Shown here in pieces: positions 17,448 to 28,080 of a stretch of 64,000 nt of DNA. The notes under the pieces are model-generated. The model was not told the DNA's origin and ran no database searches. It saw nothing but the letters and a program-made list of their open reading frames with translations. The translations under genes were made by a program, and so were the position numbers. Origin of the DNA: Microglena sp. YARC (Eukaryota; Chlorophyta; Chlorophyceae; Chlamydomonadales; Chlamydomonadaceae); the NCBI GenBank assembly GCA_022414725.1, contig CM039464.1, positions 33,374,218 through 33,438,217 on the forward strand, given 5' to 3'. Each line of letters starts with the position of its first letter. Positions within the stretch are counted from its first letter, which is position 1.

Positions 17448-19193
17448 TTTTTTTTTTTTTTTTTTTTTTACATAGGGAGGAACCAGGAAAGGGAAATCTG
17501 ATAAAACCTAGCCCTATGTGACCAAGGAAGAAAAACCAAAGAAGAAGACTAGAAGATATGGACCAAAAGTCCGCTAAGACAAAAGATCTAAGACAAAAGA
17601 CGAAAAGACTAGGGGACAAAAGAACGAGGGACACAAACTAATTACTAGGAGGACAAAGGAAAAAGGGCCTTCCGAGCACCACCCCCACCTCCAAGCAACA
17701 CTGTTTCTCCCCAACCAATAAAACACCACTGTAACCTCCAAGAGCAACACAGAAAAAGAAGGAAAGGCATGCACCCGAAGGTCTTGCTGATCTAAGATTA
17801 AAACACTGCAGGGCATCACTCCTGTAACAGGCCAGTGCATCAGGGCATCACTCCTTTAGCAAACCAGCACATACTCTCAGCAGCCTAGTAACATGTCGCT
17901 AGGTCACCCATGCAGATCAGCAAGCTCTGCAAAGACGACCAGAGCGCGGCATGCAACAAAAAACAGGACAGGGCCAAAGCTAACACTAACAAGGTAGCTA
18001 AAAAAAAATCGAAAGAAGCAAATCAAACTCCTTAGAAAACGTCCTGGACGGTGCAAGGGTAGAACCCCCACAAGATCCACTGACCAGCAAGGAAAAACCT
18101 TAAAGGCGCACTAAAGCAGCTAGCAAATAAACCGGTAGCCTGTGCATCAGGGCATCACTCCATTAGCATGTCAGCGCAGTCTATCAGCAGCCTAGTATCA
18201 AGCCACTAGGTCGCCGATGCAAATCAGCAAGCTCTGCAAAGACAACCAAACGCGGCATGTCTACGGTTCAAAGGTAGCGGTAACAAGGTAACAAAAACTG
18301 TGTAGCTCCTAAGTAAGCCTCCTGAACCTGCAGACGCAAGATACAACACGGTACAGGGCATCACTCCTATAACAGTCCAGTGCATCAGGGCATCACTCCA
18401 TCAGCAGACCGGCGTGCCAGCTCAGCTGTCAAGTAGCATGCCACTTCTTCTCCAATGCAGACCAGCAAGCTCTGTAAGGAAGAAGACCAAAGCAGGGCAT
18501 GCTACTGAAAAACATGTCCGGGAAAAAGCAAACAAAAACAGTCTTCAGGGCAGGAGCAGCAGATCCACCCCCCAAAACTACTATCCAGCCCTCTAGGGCA
18601 GCAAAATGCTAAGACAAACTGTATCGCTATGGTTTCCAACCAATGTCACACTCCAGGATCGGCAAGTCTCTAATTAGAGAACAAGAAGATGCAGACCAAT
18701 GCAGACCTTCAAAAGGAGACCTGCTGACTGAGAATTCAAGAAAGAGGGAATGAGTATCAACAGCACAACACATGTCTAAGGCCAAAAAACACTAATAAAT
18801 CGCGCTAAAAAAGGACCTCCAGCTCCAATTGTCGCCTTAAAGCTTCGTCTACTAGGTATCTCAGCAGCTGACATGAAGGAGCAGGGATGAGAGGGAGGAG
18901 ATGGAGGATTCTGAGAGGAAGGAGGAAGTGGGTGGGGCTCGGAAGAAGGGAATCAGGAGAGAGCTGCTTCTGAAGTACTAAGGATGGGGTCGGGTGGTCC
19001 CAAATTAACTTGAAGAGAATAGCCTGCCCCCCTCCAGTAGGCTGACCTCTTATGCTGACCTCTGGAGGGGGCAGAGGAGCGGATTAGACCGCATGAGCGT
19101 CTGTAACACTCAAATGGGGCACTGAGCAGCTCCCATAGCCGCGAAATTGCAGTCGCTCCAGCCGAATTGGCCGAAGCAGCTTCGCAGCAAAGT
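17448..19193 (-). mobile_element. Family B, probable full-length copy, about 1.75 kb
   Basis: The T-run at 17448-17469 is followed by the inverted 3' terminus (ACATAGGGAGGAACCAGG, CCTAGCCCTATGTGACC). The body contains repeated AGGGCATCACTCCTGTAAC and CAGCAAGCTCTGCAAAG words, and the 5' end is CGAAGCAGCTTCGCAGCAAAGT. No ORF of note is found on either strand. The same 5' end terminates the copy at 36584-37998, supporting this as the true 5' terminus. Flanks match an uninserted paralogous sequence at 19640-19690. Inferred to be non-autonomous and mobilised by LINE-A machinery because of the related 3' end. Confidence 0.85.
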
Positions 19194-19949
19194 GTTGCGA
19201 AACCGCACCTACAAGCAAGCTTCAGCTATCACTTACGTTGTTGTCCAGCAGCCTCATGTGACAGTGGAACATCAGAACTGGGAGGGAAGACATAGCAATG
19301 GTCCCTGCAAATACAGAATACAGGCATAGTTAAATTAAGTAGCACCCTTTATATCTGTTTTGATGATAGTTTAAACACTCTTCTCTTGCGTCAACAATGG
19401 CCAAGCGCTCAAGCAGACAGACAAGCATGTAAGCATGCGTACAACAGATAGGCATGCAGGCAGGCAACCAAGCCACTTTTCCATGGGCTGTACACAATAT
19501 GTCCAGCACCTCCAAGCCGCAATCACTATCCAGATAGTCAGCCAATCAGTCACCTGGGAGGAAGACAGAAAGGCAGGCATACAGACAGGCATGCACAAAA
19601 GGAGGCATGCAAGCAGGTGGACACTATGTAAGCATGTGATCAAGTCAGAATTCCCTAGGCCACACTGTTGTGAAACCTTACCTACAAGCAAGCCTCAGAC
19701 CGCTACCAGACAGAGCATGGGTCCCTGCAAAAAAGAAGGGCGGGCACAGTTACATTTATTGACACCCTTTGCGTCATTTTTGCGTATTGGTTGGGAGATC
19801 CCCCTGGAAGTGCAACCTGCCTCAAGCTTAGGTACCTGAACTTCAGGTCCTACCCCAGCTTTGCATTGTCCACCCTTGTCTGAGTTTACCATGCAGAATG
19901 GATCCGAAAGACCCAAGCATAAAGACAAGGTTGACTGTTCCCCAACACC
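19194..19949. other. Spacer with two diverged copies of a flanking repeat
   Basis: GAAACC, ACCTACAAGCAAGC(T/C)TCAG and GTCCCTGCAAA recur at 19199-19330 and 19672-19750, showing an older duplication of about 460 bp. GCATGCAGGCAGGCA-like words lie at 19420-19620. No gene. Confidence 0.6.
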
Positions 19950-20787
19950 CAGCAAAGCAAGGAGAACCAGTCTCGACTACAATGCAAGAGGCAACGTGCC
20001 AAAACTGCCACAACCACTAGGAGTGAACCCAATGTGAAGATGCATGCCATGGACATGGGTCTAGTGCGTGAGCCAAACAGACACAGTGTGTCCCTCGTTC
20101 TTTCGTCCCCTAGTCTTTTCGTCTTTTGTCTTGGATCATTTGTCTTAGCGGACTTTTGGTTCATGTCCTCTAGTCTTCTTCTTTGGTTTTTCTTCCTTGG
20201 GGCTAGGTTTTATCAGATGTTCCCTTTCCTGGTTCCTCCCTATGTAAAAAAAAAAAAAAAAAACAGACACAGTGCTGCCCCCATCCATCATGCAGGGTCT
20301 CAAGGGATACTTCCCGTGCATGGGAGCATCTCCTGACGCAATGCTCAAGTGCATCATGCAGTCAGGGCAGTGCATGATCCCACTAGAGTTTAAGCCCCCG
20401 TGTCCTTTCAAACTCTACACAGGCCCAGGTGAGAACAGGTGGAAGTATGACTCACATAAGAGTTAGGAGCAAGTTGTTCCAGCATCCTACTTTGCAAAGT
20501 GCCAACTAATCGTGCTGGCCTCTGAGGTTGAAGTCATGCTCCTGGCACAGTACACTCCACATACCACCTTATTCTACCGTGCCCAGCGCAACGTCGGGTG
20601 GGCAGCCGAGATGCTTCAATGGGCGCAGCTAATCCAGGCTATGGCGGTACAGCAGCGCCGACCGGGCTTCCAAGAGTTAACGAAGCATGGGCCACTGGCA
20701 GCAAGATGCGAGGCCTTCAGCAGATGCACTGACACAATCGGATCGGTTGCGAGTAGTGAAGGAAGCGATGTAAGGGAATTTATGTAG
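19950..20787 (+). pseudogene. YqaJ-like (PD-(D/E)XK) exonuclease, broken
   Basis: Two coding-like blocks flank a family B insertion. Block 1 (to 20088) reads MHAMDMGLVREPNRH, resembling the G-x3-EP motif of YqaJ/lambda-exonuclease-like recombinases. Block 2 (20264-20787) reads GASPDAMLKC, then LEFKPPCPF (the D plus ExK catalytic pair), a TAG stop at 20464-20466, then VPASYFAKCQLIVLAS and TLFYRAQRNVGWAAEML in the same frame. YqaJ proteins are double-strand DNA exonucleases of phage, large DNA viruses and many eukaryotic mobile elements. The in-frame stop, a frame change across the insertion, and the absence of the rest of the protein show decay. Family assignment rests on motif order only. Confidence 0.6.
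20089..20262 (+). mobile_element. Family B 3' end inserted in the YqaJ-like frame
   Basis: 174 bp from TGTCCCTCGTTCTTTCGTCC to the A-tail. Both flanks carry the target-site duplication CAGACACAGTG (20078-20088 and 20264-20274). Compared with 32470-32656 it lacks the ACATAG of GTCACATAGGGCTAGG. Confidence 0.93.
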
Positions 20788-21158
20788 CACGGAGATAAGA
20801 CAAGAACAGGTCAAATTTCAAAAAACTACCTTGCACTTTTCCACGCCGAAGAGGGTGCGACGCCGTGATACTGAAAAGGAAGTTGGGAATAAAACGGGAC
20901 GTCAACATTTTCTAGGAGCAAGGAAAGAAAGCAGGACGTCAACATTTTCTAGGAGCAACACGACGGGAACAATATAAGTGAGGCGAGGCTAGGGAATTCG
21001 AAGTGGAATGAAGGTTGGCGTGGCTTACTTGCAAGGGGTACAGGTGAGATCTACTAAAACAGCCTACGGCGGATTGCTCGCCGCATGGCGATATGTCTTA
21101 CAGGTCGGAGAGATTTCGCCTGCATCCTCCACGGCTAAATGTTGTCGGAAATGACACC
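20788..21158. other. Spacer with short direct repeat
   Basis: AGGACGTCAACATTTTCTAGG-type phrase occurs twice (20898-20920, 20934-20956). GGAGAGATTTCGCCTGCATC at 21106 relates to the 13490-13700 repeat. No gene. Confidence 0.5.
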
Positions 21159-21210
21159 GCGCCTTTTCCTGGTTCCCCCCTTAGTAAAAAAAAAAAAAAA
21201 AAAAAAAAAA
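21159..21210 (+). mobile_element. LINE-A tail, about 50 bp
   Basis: GCGCCTTTTCCTGGTTCCCC, CCTTAGT and an A-tail of about 25 nt: the shortest LINE-A insertion in the window. Confidence 0.85.
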
Positions 21211-21575
21211 TTTGCTAAAAGCACTGACAGGTCATCGTATCTTCCGGCAGTTCCACAGCAGTTTTAGTGATGTGTGGCACTGATTGAAATCGTCCTGGTT
21301 TCGCCCTACAACAGCGCCATTTTCGACGCATGCAGCGAAAGCACATCGGTGACTTCGGGTGTCCATTTTCCCGAATGAAAGCTATTCGCCAACAAGTAGT
21401 TCGCGCTAGTACTTCGTTGCCTAATTTTTCATCCTATCTCGGATTCGGTGGCAGAGCTTCGCAGGTTCGCAAGAATGACCCCTCGAAAAGGTTGCTAACA
21501 TACCCTCGAGCGACAGAAAGCTACATACCCCTTCGCGTATTAAAACTCAGTAATTAACGTGCGATCGAGGAGATA
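21211..21575. other. Unassigned
   Basis: No similarity recognised. A frame at 21330-21557 on the plus strand is open but featureless. Confidence 0.3.
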
Positions 21576-22136
21576 TTGGTTACGCTTCAGTCTACGAAAA
21601 GTTCTGGGTGTCTGTTGGGATCGCTAGTTTGTGGTGAGCCGAGACATTTCGTCCACTCTACGCCTACATTTATCTGTAGTTCCGCTGCAAATCGTGTCTT
21701 TTGCCTACATTTAGCGAAATTGCCACTTCCCCGAGTGCTGAACTCAAACATGCCGAATTCTCTCCTCCCCTCTTTCTCCCAAATTGTCAACAACAACTGT
21801 CGGCGAGCAGGCATCTCGAGTCTGGATGAGCGGCGCCCCAAGCAAGTCCAGGGTCGACCAATCTGGAGAATAGCAGGGGAATTCGAAGCGCCCCTAGTCG
21901 GTGCCTGCGATCCCAACCTCATACTCAACAAAAACAAATCTGGAGACTTGACAGATCACTCTAACATTACAATATCCTACCCTACCAATGCACACTCTGG
22001 CAAAACGGATCCCCATAAAGGCCCCGTTGCGGGGGACAGTCGCACCACTAACCAAGCGTTTGCCGTCAAACAGAATCAACCAAAACCTAACTATACCACC
22101 ATCTTAAGCCATTCTTGTAAAAAGTTCTTCTACTAA
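21576..22136 (+). CDS. Unrecognised open frame, Asn/Thr-rich C-terminus
   Basis: 186 codons. Its second half is rich in Asn, Thr, Lys and Pro, including SGDLTDHSNITISYPTNAHS and KQNQPKPNYTT. Part of it resembles the following frame at the level of spacing: both have a CDP motif, a Y-P-x-N-A stretch and an FKQN or VKQN element, suggesting an internal duplication. The start is not supported and the N-terminal part overlaps the GACATTTCG repeat. Function unknown. Confidence 0.35.
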   Translation: MVTLQSTKSSGCLLGSLVCGEPRHFVHSTPTFICSSAANRVFCLHLAKLPLPRVLNSNMPNSLLPSFSQIVNNNCRRAGISSLDERRPKQVQGRPIWRIAGEFEAPLVGACDPNLILNKNKSGDLTDHSNITISYPTNAHSGKTDPHKGPVAGDSRTTNQAFAVKQNQPKPNYTTILSHSCKKFFY

Positions 22137-22158
22137 CCGATCTTCCACGAACACGCAA

Positions 22159-22917
22159 GTGACCTTCTTTCTTCTCGCCACGCTCTTAGCGAAGGCCGTG
22201 AGCGAAAACACCACTGAAGATTGTTCCTGCGATCCCTACCAATCTCCAATCTTACATTATCCTATTAACGCTACCAAGCTCACCCACGGGAAGAAACAGT
22301 CCAAGGCCCTGATAGGTAAAGCTGACGTCTTGGACTGTTGCGAAAAGCTTTTTCCTTCAAAACCGCGTCTTGCCTTCAAACAGAATCATACTAATCCCAA
22401 CCAAATCACCAGCACAACACTTACTGGGAATAATATCCCAAATAACTTCAACCGACGCACTAGCACCGCGGTATTCCTTAAGCCGTACACCAACTTTGCC
22501 CTCGCTGGCCGCCTCACCTCCCGCAACTCTCCCTACCTTGCTCCTGCAACCTCCCCTACCTACTCTGCCTCCACTAGCCACCTTGCCTTGCGCAAACTCT
22601 CTCCGCCTATCATAAAAAAATCATCTATCATGATGAACAACACCACCCGTCACGGTGCAAGTGAAAACCCTGGTGAATCAAATCGATTCAACCTGAGAAT
22701 TGAGCCTGATGGCCTTTCTCCTCGTCACTTCAAAGCTGACACATTACCTGACTCTCTCACAGGTTCTGCCCAGGGCGCTGTCTTCAGCATCAGTAGACAG
22801 TGTGAGTTGGCCCTACGGGGAGGTAGACCTAGGGGGAGGACCAGACACTCCCCTACAAACAGCACCCACTACTGGGAACTCCAAGTAGCCTCTCACTGTC
22901 AGATTCACGCTTTTTAG
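22159..22917 (+). CDS. Unrecognised 252-residue frame
   Basis: Opens with a short hydrophobic stretch (TFFLLATLLAKAVS) that could be a signal peptide, followed by CSCDPYQSPILHYPINATK, several potential N-glycosylation sites, a Pro/Ser/Thr/Ala-rich stretch and a basic LRGGRPRGRTRHSP segment. It ends in TAG at 22915-22917. It lies between the preceding frame and the interrupted frame at 22964, all in one orientation with similar composition, so these may be pieces of one element protein. Confidence 0.4.
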   Translation: MTFFLLATLLAKAVSENTTEDCSCDPYQSPILHYPINATKLTHGKKQSKALIGKADVLDCCEKLFPSKPRLAFKQNHTNPNQITSTTLTGNNIPNNFNRRTSTAVFLKPYTNFALAGRLTSRNSPYLAPATSPTYSASTSHLALRKLSPPIIKKSSIMMNNTTRHGASENPGESNRFNLRIEPDGLSPRHFKADTLPDSLTGSAQGAVFSISRQCELALRGGRPRGRTRHSPTNSTHYWELQVASHCQIHAF

Positions 22918-23426
22918 ATATATAGGTATAAATAGGTTCAAAGTACTAGATATTCATAAAGTCTTGGACTTCTCTGTAAAACTTAACACCCATGTTAGAG
23001 CCTACACTCAACAGAACTGGACCGTTGAGGGAAACTACTTCCACAGCTCCACTGGCAACTATACGATCCCCCTCATAAACTTTTACATTGCAACAAAACA
23101 TTCCCACCTTGGCTACGTAACCGGCCACCAAAACCCCCAAACATACATTCCACATTACACCTCAGCAACCACAGAGACTTCAGAAAACTACTCTGCAGGC
23201 ATACTGCTTGGCAGCTCACGTGAGCAAGTCCTGCAACGTATTCCCCCTCATTGCTCCCGCTTCATGCTCCACTACAGTGCTGGATATGGACATGCAAGGA
23301 CTCTCAAGTTGCACAATGGTGAGTGGTGGGACTTAGATTCTGAGAACATTCAGGCCCCTAAGCGCCTACACCCCTCTGACTGGCAACACCTTCAAGGCCA
23401 CATCTATGTCCTAACACACACAACAC

Positions 23427-23537
23427 CTTAGCCGTTCTTGTCTTTTTCTTTGGTCTTTTCTCCTTGGTCACAAAGGGCTAGGTTTTCTCAGTTGCGCCTT
23501 TTCCTGGTTCCCCCCTTTGTAAAAAAAAAAAAAAAAA
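23427..23537 (+). mobile_element. LINE-A tail insertion, 111 bp
   Basis: Begins CTTAGCCGTTCTTGTC and ends in an A-tail. Flanked by AACAC on both sides (23422-23426 and within AAAAAACACTCTC). Confidence 0.88.
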
Positions 23538-23579
23538 CACTCTCTTTTAATTCACACCCCTTCCAGCCTGAACTCTATT

Positions 23580-23681
23580 GCCGTTCTTGTCTTTTCTTTG
23601 GTCTTTTCTCCTTGGTCACAAAGGGCTAGGTTTTATCAGTTGCGCCTTTTCCTGGTTCCCCCCTTTGTAAAAAAAAAAAAA
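23580..23681 (+). mobile_element. LINE-A tail insertion, about 100 bp
   Basis: Begins GCCGTTCTTGTCTTTTC, within 4 nt of the 5' truncation point of the preceding insertion only 43 bp away. Flanked by ATT. The bodies of the two are almost identical. Confidence 0.88.
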
Positions 23682-23917
23682 TTACAAGCCTAACAATCAC
23701 ACCATCACTATTGACCCTGACCCTGAACCTGAACCCGAGCCTGAACCCGAGCCTACACATGAACTTGCACGGCCAGCCTCTATAGATCTGGTATCTACAG
23801 GCGACAAACCCTCACCCAAACGAAACAACCCCGCACTTACAGACGCCAGGCCTCCACCTCTCACAATAAATCCCCCCCAACTAAATCTCACTCACCAACA
23901 CAACACAACTTCACACC

Positions 23918-24170
23918 TTTTTTTTTTACAAAGGGGGGAGCCAGGAAAAGGCGCGACTGATAAAATCTAGCCCTTTGTGACCACGGAGAAAAGACCAAAG
24001 AAAAAGACAAGAAGGGCTAAGGGACAGCTATTGGACGGACACCACCTGGGCGACTGAAGGGACAAAGGAGGACAGAAACAGAAGACAAACAAACCAGAGA
24101 GGCAAGGAAGAAGCCCAAAACAGTAAGCCCAAGAGAAGGGGCTAGGACTATTAAGAAAAAAGACCCATTA
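23918..24170 (-). mobile_element. LINE-A 3' end, inverted, about 250 bp
   Basis: T-run then ACAAAGGGGGGAGCCAGG, CTAGCCCTTTGTGACC and GGACACCACCTGGGCGAC to AAGAAAAAAGACCC. It interrupts the Asn/Thr-rich frame. Confidence 0.88.
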
Positions 24171-24228
24171 TGACACAACACATGGAAAAACTCATGTCAC
24201 CACAAACGCCACCTATCTTAGACAACTC

Positions 24229-24586
24229 CTTTAGTTTCTCGCATAGTTTTCCTTATAGTCCTCCTTAGTTTGCATCTCCTCTTTCAGTCGTCTGATCCGG
24301 TGACTGTTAGAGGTTGCAATGTTTTTTCCCCCCCTTCTTAGGTCTTTTTCTCAGTAGTCCTAGCCACTTCTCTTGGGCTTACTGTTTTGCACTTCTTCCT
24401 TGCCTCTCTGGTTTGTTTGTCTTCTGTTCCTGTCCTCCTTTGTCCCCTCAGTCGCCCAGGTGGTGTCCGTCCCTTAGCTGTCCCTTAGCCGTTCTTGTCT
24501 TTTTCTTTGGTCTTTTCTCTTTGGTCACAAAGGGCTAGGTTTTATCAGTCGCGCCTCTTCCTGGTTCCCTCCTTTGAAACAAAAAA
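24229..24586 (+). mobile_element. LINE-A 3' UTR copy
   Basis: Starts TTTAGTTTCTCGCATAG and runs through the CGGTGACTGTTAGAGG and GGTGGTGTCCGTCCC segments to GGTTCCCTCCTTTGAAAC and a weak A-tail. Confidence 0.88.
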
Positions 24587-24589
24587 AGG

Positions 24590-25140
24590 CTTTTAGGATT
24601 TCGCTTTGATTCAAGTTTTCTTTCTTCTTTTTTGGTAGCGTCCCCGCTTTTGGCTTGTTTTTGCAGTTTCTCCCTTAGTTTGCTTCCCCTTGTTTAGTTT
24701 CCACCCTTATTAGTTTCCTATTTAGTTTCCCCCTTTGTTTCCTCAATAGTTCCCCCCCCCCACCCCCTTTTCATCTTAGTTTCTCGCATAGTTTTCCTTT
24801 TTAGTCCTCCTTAGTTTGCATCTCCTCTTTCAGTCTTCTGTCAGGTGACTGATAGGTGTTGCAATGTTTTGATCCCCCCCCCCCCCCCCCCCCCTCCATC
24901 TTAGGTCTTTTTCTTAGTAGTCCTAGCCCCTTCTATTTAGGTAACTATTTTGGGGCTTCCTTCTTGCCTCTCTGGTTTGTTTATCTTATGTTCCTTTCCT
25001 CCATTGTCCCTTAAGTCGCCCTGGTGGTGTCCGTCCCTTAGCTGTTCTTGTCTTTTTCTTTGGTCTTTTCTCCTTGGTAACAAAGGGCTAGGTTTTATCA
25101 GTTGTGCCTTCCCTGGTTCCCCCCTTTGTAAAAAACAAAA
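24590..25140 (+). mobile_element. LINE-A 3' UTR copy, in tandem with the previous
   Basis: Starts CTTTTAGGATTTCGCTTTG and includes two C-rich tracts (24750-24768 and 24874-24894) and the terminus CTGGTTCCCCCCTTTGTAAAAAAC. Two LINE-A 3' ends in direct tandem. Confidence 0.88.
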
Positions 25141-26223
25141 AGGACAAACACACGGGGGGCCCTCAGGAAGTTGCTCGCGTACCGCATGCCGGAATCGGGG
25201 CCGGAAGGGGTCGTAAGCCCCGGAACCATCGGAAAAAGTCGAAAATGTGTCGGGGTGGGGTAGATATCGACCCCTCAAAAAGAGGGGGGGGGGGTCCGAC
25301 GGCTTTCAGAAATTTCCTCTCGTGAAGACTGTTAGAGGCCAAAACTTCCTCAGTACTCGGTCTCTGCTAAAATTAAGCAGACCTATGACACAAGCTCGGC
25401 GAGATCTTTCCGAATCCACCCTTATTTCCGACACAGAGGAAATATGGAGGCGTGATCCTCTAGATCCTGTCTAGATCCAAGTCGAGGCACCTGCCAGACT
25501 GGCAGATCCTCGTTCAGGGGTCGAGCCGGTTTCGGAAATATCTTCGTAACTTCCTCACCAGACGGAATCTGACAAAGTTAAGCATACCCACGAGACTGGT
25601 TCGACGAGAGCATTCCGACTCCGCGAATGTTTTCGAGAATGAGTAAATGTGTCGTGGTAGTGCTTGAGTAGTGACCTCCACAGGTTCTAAGTACACCAAG
25701 TGTGAAGGTTGAGTCAAACAAGAAACTCAATCTTTCCTCCCCAAACTTCTTGGGTATAAGGAGGGTCCTTGGGCATGCAACTTAGGCTTAACACAACCAC
25801 CAAATTCTCAAACACCAACACTAGCTAGCTCAGCTCAGAATCAGGACTAGGAAAGGGTGTTTGCTTGACCATGTTGTCAAACTTTGATCAAATCCAAATG
25901 TAAGACCACACATGGATAGAGCTCGTCAAGGAGATCACTATAGACCCTACTTTGACCCCCCAATTATAATCTTTGAAGGAGATATGGGCCTTTGGGGGGG
26001 GTGGGGGGGGTAAGGCTGATTACAAAAAATTCCGGCATAGGTATATGAAAAACACTTCCTGAGGGCCCTGACACACACACACAAACACTTCCTACCTTTA
26101 CAACCCCACTGGAAAATATATTGGGCACAATCCCAACAACAGACTCCCTTCCCTCCAGCAGAACTATAAACACTTTAATACTAACCACCCTACCAAATGG
26201 CAACAACTAACCCAGCGAGGAAC
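25141..26223. other. Unassigned spacer
   Basis: Contains TCCGGAACC/CCGGAATC-type GC words at 25190-25225, a G run at 25285-25296 and G tracts at 25995-26010. 26070-26220 (plus) reads YNPTGKYIGHNPNN and KWQQLTQRG with the same Asn/Thr/Gln bias as 22159-24228, perhaps another piece of that protein, before being cut by LINE-A at 26224. Confidence 0.4.
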
Positions 26224-27945
26224 TTTTTTTTTTTTTTACTAAGGGGGAACCAGGAAAAGGCGCGACTGATAAAACCTAGCCCTTTGTGACCAAGGAGAAA
26301 AGACCAAAGAAAAAGACAAGAACAGCTAAGGGACAGCTAAGGGACGGACACCACCTGGGCGAATTAAGGGTCAAAGGAGGACAGGAACAGAAGACAAACA
26401 AACCAGAGAGGCAAGGAGGAAGCCCAAAACAGGAAGCCTAAGAGAAGGGGCTAGGACTACTAAGAAAAAAGACCTATGAAGGGGGGGGCCCAAACATTGC
26501 AACCTCTAACAGTCACCGGATCAGAAGACTGAAAGAGGAGATGCAAACTAAGGAGGACTAAAAGGAAAACTATGCGAGAAACTAAGAGAAAAAAGGGGGG
26601 GAGGGGGGGAGGGGGGGGGGAAACTAAGGAGGCAACTAAGGGTGGAAACTGAACTAGGGGAAGCAAACTAAGGGAGAAACTGCGAAAACAAGCCAAAAGC
26701 TGGGAGGCAACCCTGAAACCCAAGAAAAGAAGAAAGACAACTGGAAGCAAAGCGAAAACCTAAAAGACTGGTCTGGTCAGGTAAACAACAGGAATGAAGA
26801 CAGAGACAGTATCAAGATCTAGATCTTGATCTGGATCTTAGCGCAGATCTGGACCTTGATCTCGGCCCAGATCTAGAACCCAGATTTGGAACGTGGCCGT
26901 GAGCTGTGTCCGAAACTAGAACCTGATCCTGATTTTTTTTTTTTAGTTGTGAAAGGACTTTCACCCCAGGAGGTGGGTCTCCCGACACAAACCAGCGACA
27001 CAGAGGATTCAGTTTGAATGGTGGTGCCACTCCTACAATATGCAAAATAGGCGCACTTAGGGTTGGTGTGAGATACCAACCCACGACCAAACCACATTCA
27101 CCACTACCCCTGTTGACCATGGCAGACAAGCTCCCTGCCATGGTCGTTAGAGGCGGAATCAAGGAGACATAACTAGAGATCCACCACGAGCGCAGAAATC
27201 CGACAGTCCTACAAGGTTTGCTTAGGGCCTGGACGCCAAAATACTGAGGAATCGAACCTCACCACCCCCTTCCTACTGGGGTGAATCTGGGGCAGGGTCT
27301 TGATCTTGGGCTTGGGCTGGATCTAGGTCAGGGTCTAGATCAGGGTCTAGAGCTGGGGCTTGGGCTGGGTCTGGTTCAGGGTCTAGAGCAGGGTCTAGAG
27401 CCGGGGAATGGGCTGGATCTGGGTCAGGGTCTAGATCAGGGTCTAGATCAGGGTCTAGAACTAGGGCTTGGGCTGGGTCTGGGATTGGGTCTGGGATTGT
27501 AGGGAGCGCTGTGGCCATGGGGATTTTCATTTCCATGGTGCGGGTATCAGGCTCCTAGTCACCGGGAGTGACCCCAATCATGGTGCAAAAGATCGGGGTG
27601 GCGGCCCATAAGCTTGCAAAGGAAGCCACTGTGAGAGAGCAATCTAGGCCACGCCACCAATCTTGACAGAAGGCGCCATTATCAAGGTGTCGAAGATCCG
27701 TCTGGGTGCGCATCCAGTCCCTGGCGATGGCTTGGTCAAGGTGGCCAAGGGCAAGGCAGATAGCCTTGTGGTGAAGGGGCTCAGAATGGTCCAGTGTGTC
27801 AGCCCGGGACGAACGGACCTGCCATATTGCGCCCAAGGTGGTTATACGCAGGAAGGACCACAACCTTAGGGTAGAGGGAGGAGGGGGTGTCCCGGGCCAA
27901 AGGGTGATGTCGTCACCGACGAGGAAGTAGGGACAACGAGGAAGG
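26224..27945 (-). mobile_element. LINE-A, inverted, split by SINE-C
   Basis: T-run 26224-26237, full 3' UTR in reverse, then the DP-repeat coding region and the upstream Trp-rich segment (to about 27945). At 26932 the sequence is interrupted by SINE-C and continues at 27285 with CTGGGGCAGGGTCTTGATC. The uninterrupted order (CCTGATCCTGAT then CTGGGGCAGGG) is visible at 35645-35670. The protein frame has a stop between the DP repeat and the rest (near 27555), so it is inactive. Confidence 0.88.
26932..27284 (-). mobile_element. SINE-C inserted in LINE-A
   Basis: The A-tail remnant at 26933-26944 is followed by TTGTGAAAGGACTTTCACCC and onward to GAGGAATCGAACCTCACC, the reverse complement of the box B region. 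5' truncated just upstream of box B; 9 bp of unexplained GGGGTGAAT separate it from the LINE sequence. Confidence 0.88.
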
Positions 27946-28080
27946 AGAACTTGCCATACATACCTAGTTGCTCTCTTCACTAGGTAAAGAGCTACCCTCG
28001 TCTCCACTAACATTCTCTCTCCCGTTCTTCACCAAGCTACAGCAGCACTTGGCATCATCCACTACCGTACCTTGAACCCT

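Larger units (their letters stand above)
22964..24228 (+). pseudogene. Asn/Thr-rich frame interrupted by three LINE-A tails
   Basis: Open from about 22955 to 23426, with HYSAGYGHARTLKL, GEWWDLDSENIQAP and DWQHLQGHIYVL, then interrupted. Ignoring the LINE-A tails at 23427-23537 and 23580-23681, with their short target repeats (AACAC and ATT), the frame continues through an Asp/Glu-Pro repeat (DPDPEPEPEP, 23710-23760) and an Asn/His/Thr-rich stretch to the inverted LINE-A piece at 23918, and again up to 24228. The HY, W-x-LDS and W-x2-L-x-G-x-IYVL pattern recalls the His and Asp/Asn half of papain-fold cysteine proteases such as Josephins, but no catalytic Cys was found, so function is unassigned. 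Confidence 0.5.

Noticed and set aside
26812..27162. Mixed frame over SINE-C and LINE-A
   Set aside because: The frame crosses the SINE/LINE junction and has no biological unity.
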